Positions 18,801 to 25,907 of a stretch of DNA of 50,333 bases are shown here, in pieces (positions within the stretch are counted from its first letter, which is position 1; every line of letters begins with the position of its first letter). Where the stretch lies: positions 1-50,333 of IMG/VR virus record IMGVR_UViG_3300007538_000035. One strand, 5' to 3'. This DNA comes from a virus. Under the pieces are notes generated by a model. The model worked only from the letters and a program-made list of their open reading frames with translations. It was not told the origin of the DNA and searched no databases. Position numbers and translations under genes: made by a program.

Positions 18801-20269
18801 GTGGCATAGCTGGATTATCAGGCCAAAGTGCAACTTCTGGTTCTTCAGGCACCTCAGGTAAAGGAGGAACAAATGGTACTTCAGGTTTATCTGGAACTAG
18901 TGGTTCAACAGGAACCGCAGGTAAAACAGGTACTTCAGGTACTGCAGGTACTTCAGGTTCAACTGGAGCTGCAGGAGCTAGCGGTATCTCAGGATTAAGT
19001 GCAACTTCAGGAACTGCAGGTACATCCGGCACAAACGGCACTTCAGGTCTTTCAGGTACCTCAGGTTCTAGCGGTACTTCGGGTAAAGATGGAGCAAACG
19101 GTACTTCAGGTTTATCAGGTACCTCAGGTTCAAGTGGAACCGCAGGTAAAGGAGGAGGAAGTGGTACTTCAGGCACTTCAGGAACTAGTGGTTCATCAGG
19201 TACCAGCGGTAAAGATGGAGCAAGTGGCACTTCAGGTCTTTCAGGTACAAGCGGTTCAACTGGAACTGCTGGTAAAGGAGGAGGCAGTGGCACTTCAGGC
19301 ACCTCAGGTACTTCAGGTTCTACAGGTACAAGTGGTATTGCTGGTTTAGCAGCTTTAAGTGCAACTTCTGGTTCATCAGGAACCTCCGGTAAAGTAGGAG
19401 CTGATGGTACTTCAGGTCTAAGCGGTACTTCAGGTTCAAGTGGAACCGCAGGTAAAAACGGAGCAAACGGCACCTCAGGCCTAAGCGGTACTTCAGGTTC
19501 AAGTGGTACTGCAGGTAAAGACGGAGCAAATGGCACCTCAGGCCTAAGCGGTACTTCAGGTTCAAGTGGCACTTCAGGTAAAGATGGAGCAAACGGCACC
19601 TCAGGAAAATCCGGAACATCAGGTTCTTCAGGAAACTCAGGAACTAGTGGTACTTCAGGTACTTCGGGCTCAACAGGTACTTCAGGTATTAATGGTCTTT
19701 CAGGTCAATCTGCTACTTCAGGTTCTTCAGGAACAAGTGGTAAAGGAGGAACAAACGGCACTTCAGGTCTTTCAGGTACAAGTGGTTCAACCGGAACTTC
19801 AGGTAAAGGAGGAGGAAGTGGTACAGCAGGTACAAGTGGTACTTCAGGCTCAACTGGAGCCGCAGGAGCTAGCGGTATCTCAGGATTAAGTGCAACTTCA
19901 GGAACTGCTGGATCTTCCGGTACAAATGGTAATGGTGGTAATTCAGGTGGTTCAAGTACATCTGGTTCAAATGGTACAGCAGGTACTTCAGGAGCATCAG
20001 GAACAAATGGTACTTCATTTATAGGTTCTTCAGGCACAAGTGGAACTTCAGGTAAAACAGGTACTGCAGGTACTTCAGGTAAAGCTGGTACATCTGGTAC
20101 TAGTGGTGGTGGTGGAGCTTCTGCAACCCCAACTCCAGCCTCAAATATCCCTTCAATTAACGGGTTTAGAGATGCACAAGTTCCTGATAATACAGGTTTA
20201 ACAGCATATGGTTGGTTAGTGTTTAATATCGGAGGTACTGATTATTGGGTTCCTGCTTGGAACTTATAA
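15866..20269 (+). CDS. Second collagen-like (Gly-X-Ser/Thr) fibre protein
   Basis: A 1467-residue fibre. Residues 1-57 form a distinct N-terminal domain with ADRVLAVDDDGRVISV (35-50), a pattern common at the base of phage fibre proteins. Residues 58-1413 are Gly-X-Y triplets, again rich in GTS/GSS/GST but with more lysine (GKS, GKD, GKG) than the first fibre. Modules such as GIDGLSGQSRTS and GSNGANGTSGKS recur in a unit near 54 residues. A GGSH unit near residue 171 shifts the register by one. Residues 1414-1467 are a small C-terminal domain with ATPTPAS and a Trp/Tyr-rich end (GWLVFNIGGTDYWVPAWNL), possibly a trimerisation or tip element. It stands alone between late-type motifs. Whether it is a second fibre or a partner of the first cannot be told from sequence. 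Confidence 0.88.
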   Translation: MAENRKFSSRRDSPGQSVFKQDLFLLSVPSGSTADRVLAVDDDGRVISVIYSGGGGAGSNGTSGSSGGAVTSGTSGTSGTNGKSGTSGTGGKSGTSGSQGASTTSGSSGSTGAGGQSNTSGTSGTTGTSGTSGTSGSTGTSGTVGASGTSGKSGTSGTSGGSHGTSGTSGTSGSTGTGGIAGLSGQSATSGTSGSTGSSGSNGANGTSGKSGTAGSSGSSNTSGTSGTAGSTGTSGIDGLSGASKTSGSSGSSGSTGTSGKSGSSGSSGSSHTSGTSGTSGSTGTSGIDGLSGQSRTSGTSGSTGSSGTNGADGTSGKSGTSGSSGSSNTSGTSGTAGSTGTSGIDGLSGASKTSGTSGSTGSSGSNGANGTSGKAGTSGSSGNSGTSGTSGTSGSTGTSGIDGLSGQSRTSGTSGSTGSSGSNGANGTSGKSGTSGSSGQSGTSGTSGTAGSTGTSGIAGLSGQSATSGTSGTTGSSGSNGANGTSGKSGTSGSSGNSGTSGTSGTAGSTGTSGIDGLSGQSRTSGTSGSTGSSGSNGANGTSGKAGTSGSSGQSGTSGTSGTAGSTGTSGIAGLSGQSSTSGTTGSSGSNGANGTSGKAGTSGTSGSVGSSGQGNTSGTSGTAGSTGTSGIAGLSGQSATSGTSGSTGSSGSNGANGTSGKAGTSGSSGQSGTSGTSGTAGSTGTSGIAGLGGQSSTSGTTGSSGSNGAGGTSGKSGTSGTTGSSGSTGQSGTSGTSGTAGSTGTSGIAGLSGQSATSGSSGTSGKGGTNGTSGLSGTSGSSGNSGTSGTSGLSGTSGSTGTSGKDGTSGTSGLSGTSGSAGTSGKDGTSGTSGKSGTSGSSGNSGTSGTSGTAGSTGTSGIAGLSGQSSTSGTTGSSGSNGANGTSGLSGTSGSTGTAGKGGTNGTSGLSGTSGSTGTSGKDGTSGTSGLSGTSGSSGTSGKDGTNGTSGKSGTSGSSGNSGTSGTSGTAGSTGTSGIAGLSGQSATSGSSGTSGKGGTNGTSGLSGTSGSTGTAGKTGTSGTAGTSGSTGAAGASGISGLSATSGTAGTSGTNGTSGLSGTSGSSGTSGKDGANGTSGLSGTSGSSGTAGKGGGSGTSGTSGTSGSSGTSGKDGASGTSGLSGTSGSTGTAGKGGGSGTSGTSGTSGSTGTSGIAGLAALSATSGSSGTSGKVGADGTSGLSGTSGSSGTAGKNGANGTSGLSGTSGSSGTAGKDGANGTSGLSGTSGSSGTSGKDGANGTSGKSGTSGSSGNSGTSGTSGTSGSTGTSGINGLSGQSATSGSSGTSGKGGTNGTSGLSGTSGSTGTSGKGGGSGTAGTSGTSGSTGAAGASGISGLSATSGTAGSSGTNGNGGNSGGSSTSGSNGTAGTSGASGTNGTSFIGSSGTSGTSGKTGTAGTSGKAGTSGTSGGGGASATPTPASNIPSINGFRDAQVPDNTGLTAYGWLVFNIGGTDYWVPAWNL
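16037..20104 (+). repeat. Gly-X-Ser/Thr coding repeat of the second fibre gene
   Basis: About 450 nine-base triplet-codon units with a super-repeat near 162 bp in the first half and shorter GKD/GKG-containing modules in the second half. Many long near-identical stretches are shared within the gene. Confidence 0.93.
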
Positions 20270-20278
20270 TAAAGCTTG

Positions 20279-20290
20279 GATATTTATAAA
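20279..20290 (+). promoter_or_regulatory. Promoter-like motif (GATATTTATAAA) before the glycosylation operon
   Basis: Lies 38 bases before the ATG at 20329, farther than the other copies, with a very AT-rich leader between. Begins ten bases after the second fibre stop. Confidence 0.45.
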
Positions 20291-20328
20291 TAAGTTATTA
20301 TATTATTGTTATATTTTAAAAATAGTCT

Positions 20329-23046
20329 ATGAAAAAATTACTGTGTGTTGCACCCCATTTGTCGACAGGCGGACTTCCACAATATCTTACTAAAAAAATT
20401 GAATTAATTAAAGATGATTTTGAAATCTATCTTGTTGAATGGGATAATTTAACAGGGGGAGTTTTAATTGTTCAAAGAGAACGTTTACAGAATATGATTC
20501 CTGCTGAACGTTTTTTTGTATTAGGTGAAAATAAATCGGAATTTCTTAACATTGTTAATCGCATTAAACCCGATATTATACATTTAGAGGAAATTCCTGA
20601 ATATTTTATGGACCATGAAATTGCGTCAACACTATACAGGCAAGATCGACCTTATTTTCTTGTAGAAACATCCCACGATTCATCATATGATACTACTAAA
20701 AAATCATTCTTCCCTGATAAATTCTTATTTGTCTCAGAATGGCAAGTACAACAATATAAAGATATTGATGTCCCTAAAAAAGTAGTTTATTATCCTATCG
20801 AGTATAAAGAACGTCCTAATCGTGAAGAAGCATTACGTGCTTTAGGGTTAGATCCAAATAAAAAACATGTTTTACATGTTGGTTTATTTACACCTCGTAA
20901 AAATCAAGCAGAATTTTTTGAATATGCTCGAATGCTCCCTGATATTCAATTTCATAGTGTAGGCAATCAGGCAGATAACTTCAAATGGTATTGGGAACCT
21001 TTAATGAAAGATGTTCCACCAAACGTAACTTGGTGGAATGAACGTAAAGATGTAGATAATTTTTACAAGGCAATGGATTTATTTTTGTTTACCTCTCGAG
21101 GCACAAACACAGATAAAGAAACCATGCCTTTGGTAATCCGTGAATCTATTTCATGGAACATGGAACTACTTATTTACAACCTCCCAGTGTATATGAATTA
21201 TTGGGATCAATTCGATAATGTAAATTATCTTGATTTTAACAATAAAGAAAAAAATGCTAAAACTATTGAATCACTTTTAGGTTTAAATGATGAGATTGTT
21301 TATAAAGCATTAGATGTTAATCCTGAAGAAGAAGCATTTATTATTTCTACATACCCTGTTACCCAAGCAGTTATTAATACTACTAAAGAGTGTATTCAAG
21401 CTATTAAAGCAACAGGTCGTAAAGTTATTTTAACCTCGCATATTCCTATTCCTAAAGAATTAGATGATATTGTAGATTATTCAATTAATGATAATCATAA
21501 CATTTTAACAAAGCATACATTTTATACTAATTCGTGGACTAATCAACATGATTGTAATGCTCATATCAATTTAAGAGGTGAAGATAATGATGTTTATCAT
21601 GGTCCTACTTGTTATACAAATTATTATAATGGTGCTGCTTTAGCACAAGGGTTAGGAATTAAAAAAGTATATTTTCTTAACTATGATTATATTTTACAAG
21701 ATGTATCTTATGTAAACAAAATTAGTTCTGTATTAAACTATAAAGATGCTTTTTTTGGTAAAGATCAAGCATCAGAAGGAGATCAAATTACAACTTGGTT
21801 TTTAGGTATTCGTCCTGAATTTTTCTTACAAAAACCTAAAATTGATACTGCCGAACAGTATGATGCTTTAATGCATGAGTGGGGTTCTGAATCTAATGGT
21901 TTAGAAAACTTAATGTATCATGGATTTAAAAATAGTACAAATGTTCATTGGGAAGATAGAGATAAATTTCAAGAAGAATGTACTAAAACCTTCTTTCACC
22001 AAGACTATTCGCGAGTAGAATATTTTACAGTATTACCTATCTCTAATATCCCAGGACATTTTGCCCCATTTGTTCAAATTTCAAACAATAATGATAGTCG
22101 TTTTATTAATTATACTTTAATTAAAAATGGTGTTATTATTAATGAAGCTAAATTTGAGGTTAAAAGTAAATTCTATACCTATGATTTAGTTCAATTTGAT
22201 TTTGAAAGTACTTATATTGTTAAGTGGGATTTATATGATTTAGATACTAAGGAATTTATTGAATCTAAAGAAGTTATTGTAGATAATAACTACTATAATA
22301 ATGAATTAGAAAAAAATGGTACATTTGAATATAAACTTCAATTTAATAATAAACCAAAAATTAAATTGATGCATCTAGTTACTGAACCTAATTCTAATCC
22401 TAAAGAAATTCGTTCAATAGAAAGTGTATTTGACTTTTGTGAGAAAACCGGTATTAAATACGAACAACGTATAAATGAAATTTATAAAGATATCCCACCA
22501 ACAGATACTTGTAATCGCCCAGATGATGTTCAAGATGTTCCTGGTTATTATAAATTAGCCCCGGGTCATTATGGTTGTTATTTAGCTCATACTAATGCTA
22601 TTTTAGCTGAAGATAATAAAGATTATGATTATGTTTTGATTTTTGAAGGTGATGTTATTATTGATTCAGATTATCAAGAATTATATAATTCATTAATTCG
22701 TTTTTCTAGAATTGCAAGAGAACAAGACCAAGATATTATTGGATTTGGAAATCCATCTAACAACCGTAACTTAAATGGACCTAAAGTTGAAGACATTTAT
22801 ACAAATGTAACACCATTCATCCCAGCTCAATCATATTTAATTAATAAAGATAAAATTAGTTATCTTCAATATATGGTTAAAAATACTCCTTGGGATGCTT
22901 TTGATATGTGGGTTTGTAATGTTGCTCAACTTAAAGTAGGCACAGCCGAAAAAATTTATACTAAACACCTCCCAGGATTTAGTATTATTGAACAAGAATT
23001 TAAAGGAATGGATGAAAATAGCCCTGAAATTTACGCAGCAGAATGA
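20329..23046 (+). CDS. Multidomain glycosyltransferase: GT4-like, middle domain, beta domain, GT25-like
   Basis: A 905-residue enzyme with at least three parts. Residues 1 to about 320 look like a GT4/GT-B glycosyltransferase (start CVAPHLSTGGLPQYL; KHVLHVGLFTPRKNQ at 179-193; a late acceptor/donor region around 250-275). Residues about 330-560 form a second Rossmann-like block (EEAFIISTYPVTQAV, KVILTSHIPIPKELDD). Residues about 565-655 are beta-rich and resemble the N-terminal domain of the last gene of this operon. Residues about 675-905 look like GT25: GHYGCYLAHTNAI (746-758) matches the G-x-x-G-C-x-x-S/A-H block and VLIFEGDVII (769-778) stands where the family has its metal-binding ED(D) motif, here EGD. 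The following three genes overlap it in chain. Likely role: adding several sugars to one acceptor, which I infer to be the phage fibres; DNA or host surface polymer are alternatives. Confidence 0.75.
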   Translation: MKKLLCVAPHLSTGGLPQYLTKKIELIKDDFEIYLVEWDNLTGGVLIVQRERLQNMIPAERFFVLGENKSEFLNIVNRIKPDIIHLEEIPEYFMDHEIASTLYRQDRPYFLVETSHDSSYDTTKKSFFPDKFLFVSEWQVQQYKDIDVPKKVVYYPIEYKERPNREEALRALGLDPNKKHVLHVGLFTPRKNQAEFFEYARMLPDIQFHSVGNQADNFKWYWEPLMKDVPPNVTWWNERKDVDNFYKAMDLFLFTSRGTNTDKETMPLVIRESISWNMELLIYNLPVYMNYWDQFDNVNYLDFNNKEKNAKTIESLLGLNDEIVYKALDVNPEEEAFIISTYPVTQAVINTTKECIQAIKATGRKVILTSHIPIPKELDDIVDYSINDNHNILTKHTFYTNSWTNQHDCNAHINLRGEDNDVYHGPTCYTNYYNGAALAQGLGIKKVYFLNYDYILQDVSYVNKISSVLNYKDAFFGKDQASEGDQITTWFLGIRPEFFLQKPKIDTAEQYDALMHEWGSESNGLENLMYHGFKNSTNVHWEDRDKFQEECTKTFFHQDYSRVEYFTVLPISNIPGHFAPFVQISNNNDSRFINYTLIKNGVIINEAKFEVKSKFYTYDLVQFDFESTYIVKWDLYDLDTKEFIESKEVIVDNNYYNNELEKNGTFEYKLQFNNKPKIKLMHLVTEPNSNPKEIRSIESVFDFCEKTGIKYEQRINEIYKDIPPTDTCNRPDDVQDVPGYYKLAPGHYGCYLAHTNAILAEDNKDYDYVLIFEGDVIIDSDYQELYNSLIRFSRIAREQDQDIIGFGNPSNNRNLNGPKVEDIYTNVTPFIPAQSYLINKDKISYLQYMVKNTPWDAFDMWVCNVAQLKVGTAEKIYTKHLPGFSIIEQEFKGMDENSPEIYAAE

Positions 23047-23645
23047 ACAGTTTTAAAGTAATCGAAGGGTTTTATTTTCCACAAGATGTGGATGAAAATT
23101 GGCTTATCAATGTAAAAAAAGAAATTTGGGAAGAACATGAATACGATCGTCATGGGTTGCAAATTCGTCCTTATGATATTGTTTTAGATTTAGGAGCTAA
23201 TGTTGGAAGTTTTACAAAATATGCCTTAAATAAAGGAGCACATCATGTTTATTCTTTTGAATGTTCTGAAAATTATTATAATTGTTTAGATTTAAATTTT
23301 TGTAATAATCCTAAAGTAACAACTATAAAAGGATTTGTTAGTGATAGAATAGAACCAAACCATTATAATTTTACAACTATTTTCAATCAGTTTAAATTAA
23401 GTAAAGTTGATTTTTGTAAGATTGATATCGAATATTGGGAATATCCTTTATTATTAAACGCTACACCCCAAGAAATTTCTCGAATAAATCAATTTGCTAT
23501 TGAAGTTCATGACATATATGAAAATTATTATAAAATATTTGAAATCTTAGAAATGTTTAGTAAAAATAACTTTGCAACTAATTTTGAACATATTCATAAA
23601 GATTATAACTTAGGTATGATTTACGCTAAAAATAAAAACCTATGA
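23043..23645 (+). CDS. FkbM-family SAM-dependent methyltransferase
   Basis: A 200-residue methyltransferase. VLDLGANVGSF (47-57) is the SAM-binding motif I, YSFECSEN follows as the acidic strand-2 motif, and VDFCKIDIEYWEYPLL occupies the place of the FkbM 'K-I-D-x-E-G-x-E' block. FkbM enzymes mostly O-methylate sugars or small molecules. Start and stop overlap both neighbours by four bases (ATGA), indicating translational coupling. In this setting it probably caps or decorates the glycan built by the adjoining glycosyltransferases; the substrate is inference. Confidence 0.85.
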   Translation: MNSFKVIEGFYFPQDVDENWLINVKKEIWEEHEYDRHGLQIRPYDIVLDLGANVGSFTKYALNKGAHHVYSFECSENYYNCLDLNFCNNPKVTTIKGFVSDRIEPNHYNFTTIFNQFKLSKVDFCKIDIEYWEYPLLLNATPQEISRINQFAIEVHDIYENYYKIFEILEMFSKNNFATNFEHIHKDYNLGMIYAKNKNL

Positions 23646-24595
23646 AAATTTGCCATGTAGATCCCGCTTGTGGTTTAGATATTCCTCCTAAAAACTGGGG
23701 GGCTATTGAAAAAATTATTTGGGAATTTGAAGTAAACCAAAGAAAATTAGGCCATGAATCTACTCATCGTCTTGGGGGGTATATAAACCTTGGTGAGTTT
23801 GATATTGTCCATTGTCATGTAGCTAATTTAGCAATTGATCTTAAACATCGTGGCATACCCTATATCTATCAATTACATGATCACCATGTAATGTATTATG
23901 GTGAAGATTCTCATGTTTATAAAGAAAATTTAGAAGCTATTGAAGGTTCTTTAATTTCACTTATGCCTGCTAAATGGTTAGTAGATTATTTTAAACACCC
24001 TAAATGTGTTTATTTTCCACATGGAGTAAATACTAATGATTTTTATCCTAAAACTATATCTAAACCTAGACCTATTGAACCAAAACTACTTATGTTAGCT
24101 AATAATGGTATGGGTGGTAAAAATGGACATGATAGAAAAGGATTTGCTTATGGTGTAGGTTTAGCTATGAAACGTAATTTGCCTATTACAATTGTAGGTC
24201 CTAAAAACAATGAAAATTGGATAAATGAAAATTTATGGGTTTTAAATTACCCCAAACTTAAATTTATTTGGGAACCCTCAAATTTAGAATTAAGACAAAT
24301 TTACTGGAACCATGATATTTTCTTACATCCTTCAGAATTAGAAGCGGGTCATCCTAACCTTACATTATTAGAAGCAGCAGCTTGTGGTTTGCCTATTATA
24401 GGATGGATTGAAATGGAAACTGATTTTTTTGGAATGTGGAGAGCTCCTCGCAATATATTCCGTATGGAAGAAGGTTTAAATGATATTTTAAACCAATGGG
24501 ATCACTACACCAAATCAGCAATTCAAACTGGTAAAGATTTTAGTTGGGAAAATAGAACAAAAGATTTAATAAACATTTATAATCAAGTGTTATGA
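23642..24595 (+). CDS. GT4-family glycosyltransferase
   Basis: A 317-residue GT-B fold glycosyltransferase. The start KICHVDPACGLDIPPKNWGAIEK is the usual N-terminal loop region of GT4 enzymes that bind an acceptor near the Gly-rich turn; FDIVHCHV (53-60) and YIYQLHDHH are typical strands, and HPSELEAGHPNLTLLEAAACG (229-249) contains the E-x7-E-like donor-binding motif. It overlaps the methyltransferase before it and the heptosyltransferase-like gene after it by four bases each. No signal or membrane segment is visible, so it acts in the cytoplasm. The sugar donor cannot be read from sequence. Confidence 0.85.
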   Translation: MKICHVDPACGLDIPPKNWGAIEKIIWEFEVNQRKLGHESTHRLGGYINLGEFDIVHCHVANLAIDLKHRGIPYIYQLHDHHVMYYGEDSHVYKENLEAIEGSLISLMPAKWLVDYFKHPKCVYFPHGVNTNDFYPKTISKPRPIEPKLLMLANNGMGGKNGHDRKGFAYGVGLAMKRNLPITIVGPKNNENWINENLWVLNYPKLKFIWEPSNLELRQIYWNHDIFLHPSELEAGHPNLTLLEAAACGLPIIGWIEMETDFFGMWRAPRNIFRMEEGLNDILNQWDHYTKSAIQTGKDFSWENRTKDLINIYNQVL

Positions 24596-25788
24596 AAAAA
24601 GAATTAATACAAGAATACAACACCTTAGTAAACCTTAGATTGCCTATTAAAACTTTAGGTAATACTTTTAACATTAATTTTATTGAAGGAGCATTTGTTG
24701 AAGTTTCAGGTAGTCAGAAAAAAAATTATAGAGTTATAATTACAGATAATTCTAATAATGAAATTATCCATGATACTGTGATTACAAACAATATGTGGAC
24801 TCGAACTAATCGTAAATATTTTACAAATTGGGGTATTAAAGTTTATGATAAAGAAACTAATGAATTAGTATTTGAACATAATTATGATGCTAAAGGTAAA
24901 CGAGTTTATATTCATCTAGATTCATCAGCTATTGGAGATACTTTAGCTTGGTTTCCTTATATTGAAGAATTTAAAAAAGTTTGGGGTTGCCATGTTATAG
25001 TATCAACTTTTAAAAATGAATGGTTTCAAGATTTATATCCTGAACTTGAATTTATAGAACCCGGAAAAGAAGTATTTGATTTATATGCAATGTATGGAAT
25101 TGGTTGGTTTTATAATGATGATAGAACCTTTAATAAAGATAGAGTACCTCGTGATTTTAAACCAATTCCTTTACAAGCTACCGCAACTGATATTTTAGGA
25201 CTAAACTATAAAGAAATCAAACCCAGAGTTAATTTTAAAGATACAGGACGTCCTATTGAAGAAAAATATGTTGTAATTGCACCTCATGCTTCAGCTCACG
25301 CTAAGTATTGGAATTACCCCGGTGGTTGGCAAAAAGTAATTGATGAATTGAATGAAGAGGGTTATAAGGTAATGATGATTACACATGAACCCTTAAATGA
25401 TGATTGGCACGATTCTAAATTAGGAGGTACTTTACAAAATGTAATTGATGAAACCGGTGATAAACCTATTGAAGTAAGAATGAACCAAATTAAACATGCC
25501 GAAGCTTTTATTGGTGTTGGTAGTGGTTTATCTTGGTTAGCATGGGCTATTGGAACTCCTGTTGTTTTAATTTCAGGATTTAGTGAAGAACATACTGAAT
25601 TTGAAGACTGTGAGCGTATTGGTGCCCCTAAAGGATTTTGCAGCGGATGTTTTAATCGTGAATGGTTAAATCCTGGTGATTGGGAATGGTGTCCTGATCA
25701 TAAAGACACACCCCGCCAATTTGAATGTACTAAATCTATTACTCCTGCAAAAGTAATTAGTTCTGTAAAAAAAGTTTTACATTTTTGA
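24592..25788 (+). CDS. TibC/Aah-like protein O-heptosyltransferase with iron-finger cysteines
   Basis: A 398-residue enzyme that resembles the bacterial autotransporter heptosyltransferase (BAHT) family, which attaches heptose to serines of surface adhesins. Residues about 20-100 form a beta-rich N-terminal domain. YIHLDSSAIGDTLAWFPYIE (106-125) and YVVIAPHASAHAKYWNYPGG (226-245) are GT9-type GT-B blocks, and GVGSGLSWLAWAIGTPVVLI (308-327) is the donor-side strand and helix. The C-terminal part carries Cys350-x2-Cys353, Cys367 and Cys379, the arrangement of the iron-binding finger of that family, plus Cys340. Being last in a four-gene overlapping operon behind two Ser/Thr-rich fibres, it is the best candidate for the enzyme that adds the first sugar to fibre serines. 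Family assignment is from motif memory; the acceptor is inferred. Confidence 0.8.
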   Translation: MKKELIQEYNTLVNLRLPIKTLGNTFNINFIEGAFVEVSGSQKKNYRVIITDNSNNEIIHDTVITNNMWTRTNRKYFTNWGIKVYDKETNELVFEHNYDAKGKRVYIHLDSSAIGDTLAWFPYIEEFKKVWGCHVIVSTFKNEWFQDLYPELEFIEPGKEVFDLYAMYGIGWFYNDDRTFNKDRVPRDFKPIPLQATATDILGLNYKEIKPRVNFKDTGRPIEEKYVVIAPHASAHAKYWNYPGGWQKVIDELNEEGYKVMMITHEPLNDDWHDSKLGGTLQNVIDETGDKPIEVRMNQIKHAEAFIGVGSGLSWLAWAIGTPVVLISGFSEEHTEFEDCERIGAPKGFCSGCFNREWLNPGDWEWCPDHKDTPRQFECTKSITPAKVISSVKKVLHF

Positions 25789-25798
25789 TAAAAGTTAT

Positions 25799-25810
25799 AA
25801 TATTTATTTA
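25799..25810 (+). promoter_or_regulatory. Promoter-like motif (AATATTTATTTA), first of two before the sheath gene
   Basis: Starts ten bases after the stop of the glycosylation operon and lies 77 bases before a better copy. It may be a weaker promoter or a decayed copy. Between the two is a weak AT-rich inverted repeat, CAATTT/AAATTG (25840-25857). Confidence 0.35.
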
Positions 25811-25875
25811 TAGGGAAAAATACAATTTAGTTAAAAAAACAATTTTAGCTTAAATTGACTTTTAAAAAAAAATAT

Positions 25876-25887
25876 AATATTTATAAC
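25876..25887 (+). promoter_or_regulatory. Promoter-like motif AATATTTATAAC before the tail sheath gene
   Basis: An exact copy of the reference motif, 20 bases before the ATG at 25908. It precedes what should be one of the most strongly expressed genes in the window. Confidence 0.65.
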
Positions 25888-25907
25888 AAAACATAACCTA
25901 AATCAAA

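Noticed and set aside
16107-20037. Leu-Gln-Val repeat frames on the + strand within the second fibre gene
   Set aside because: They are the second reading frame of the same repeat and carry no non-repetitive sequence of their own.
3971-20104. CRISPR array
   Set aside because: The repeats are contiguous protein-coding nine-base units without unique spacers.
25840-25857. AT-rich inverted repeat before the sheath gene as a terminator
   Set aside because: Six A-T-rich pairs only and no proper T run; too weak to call.
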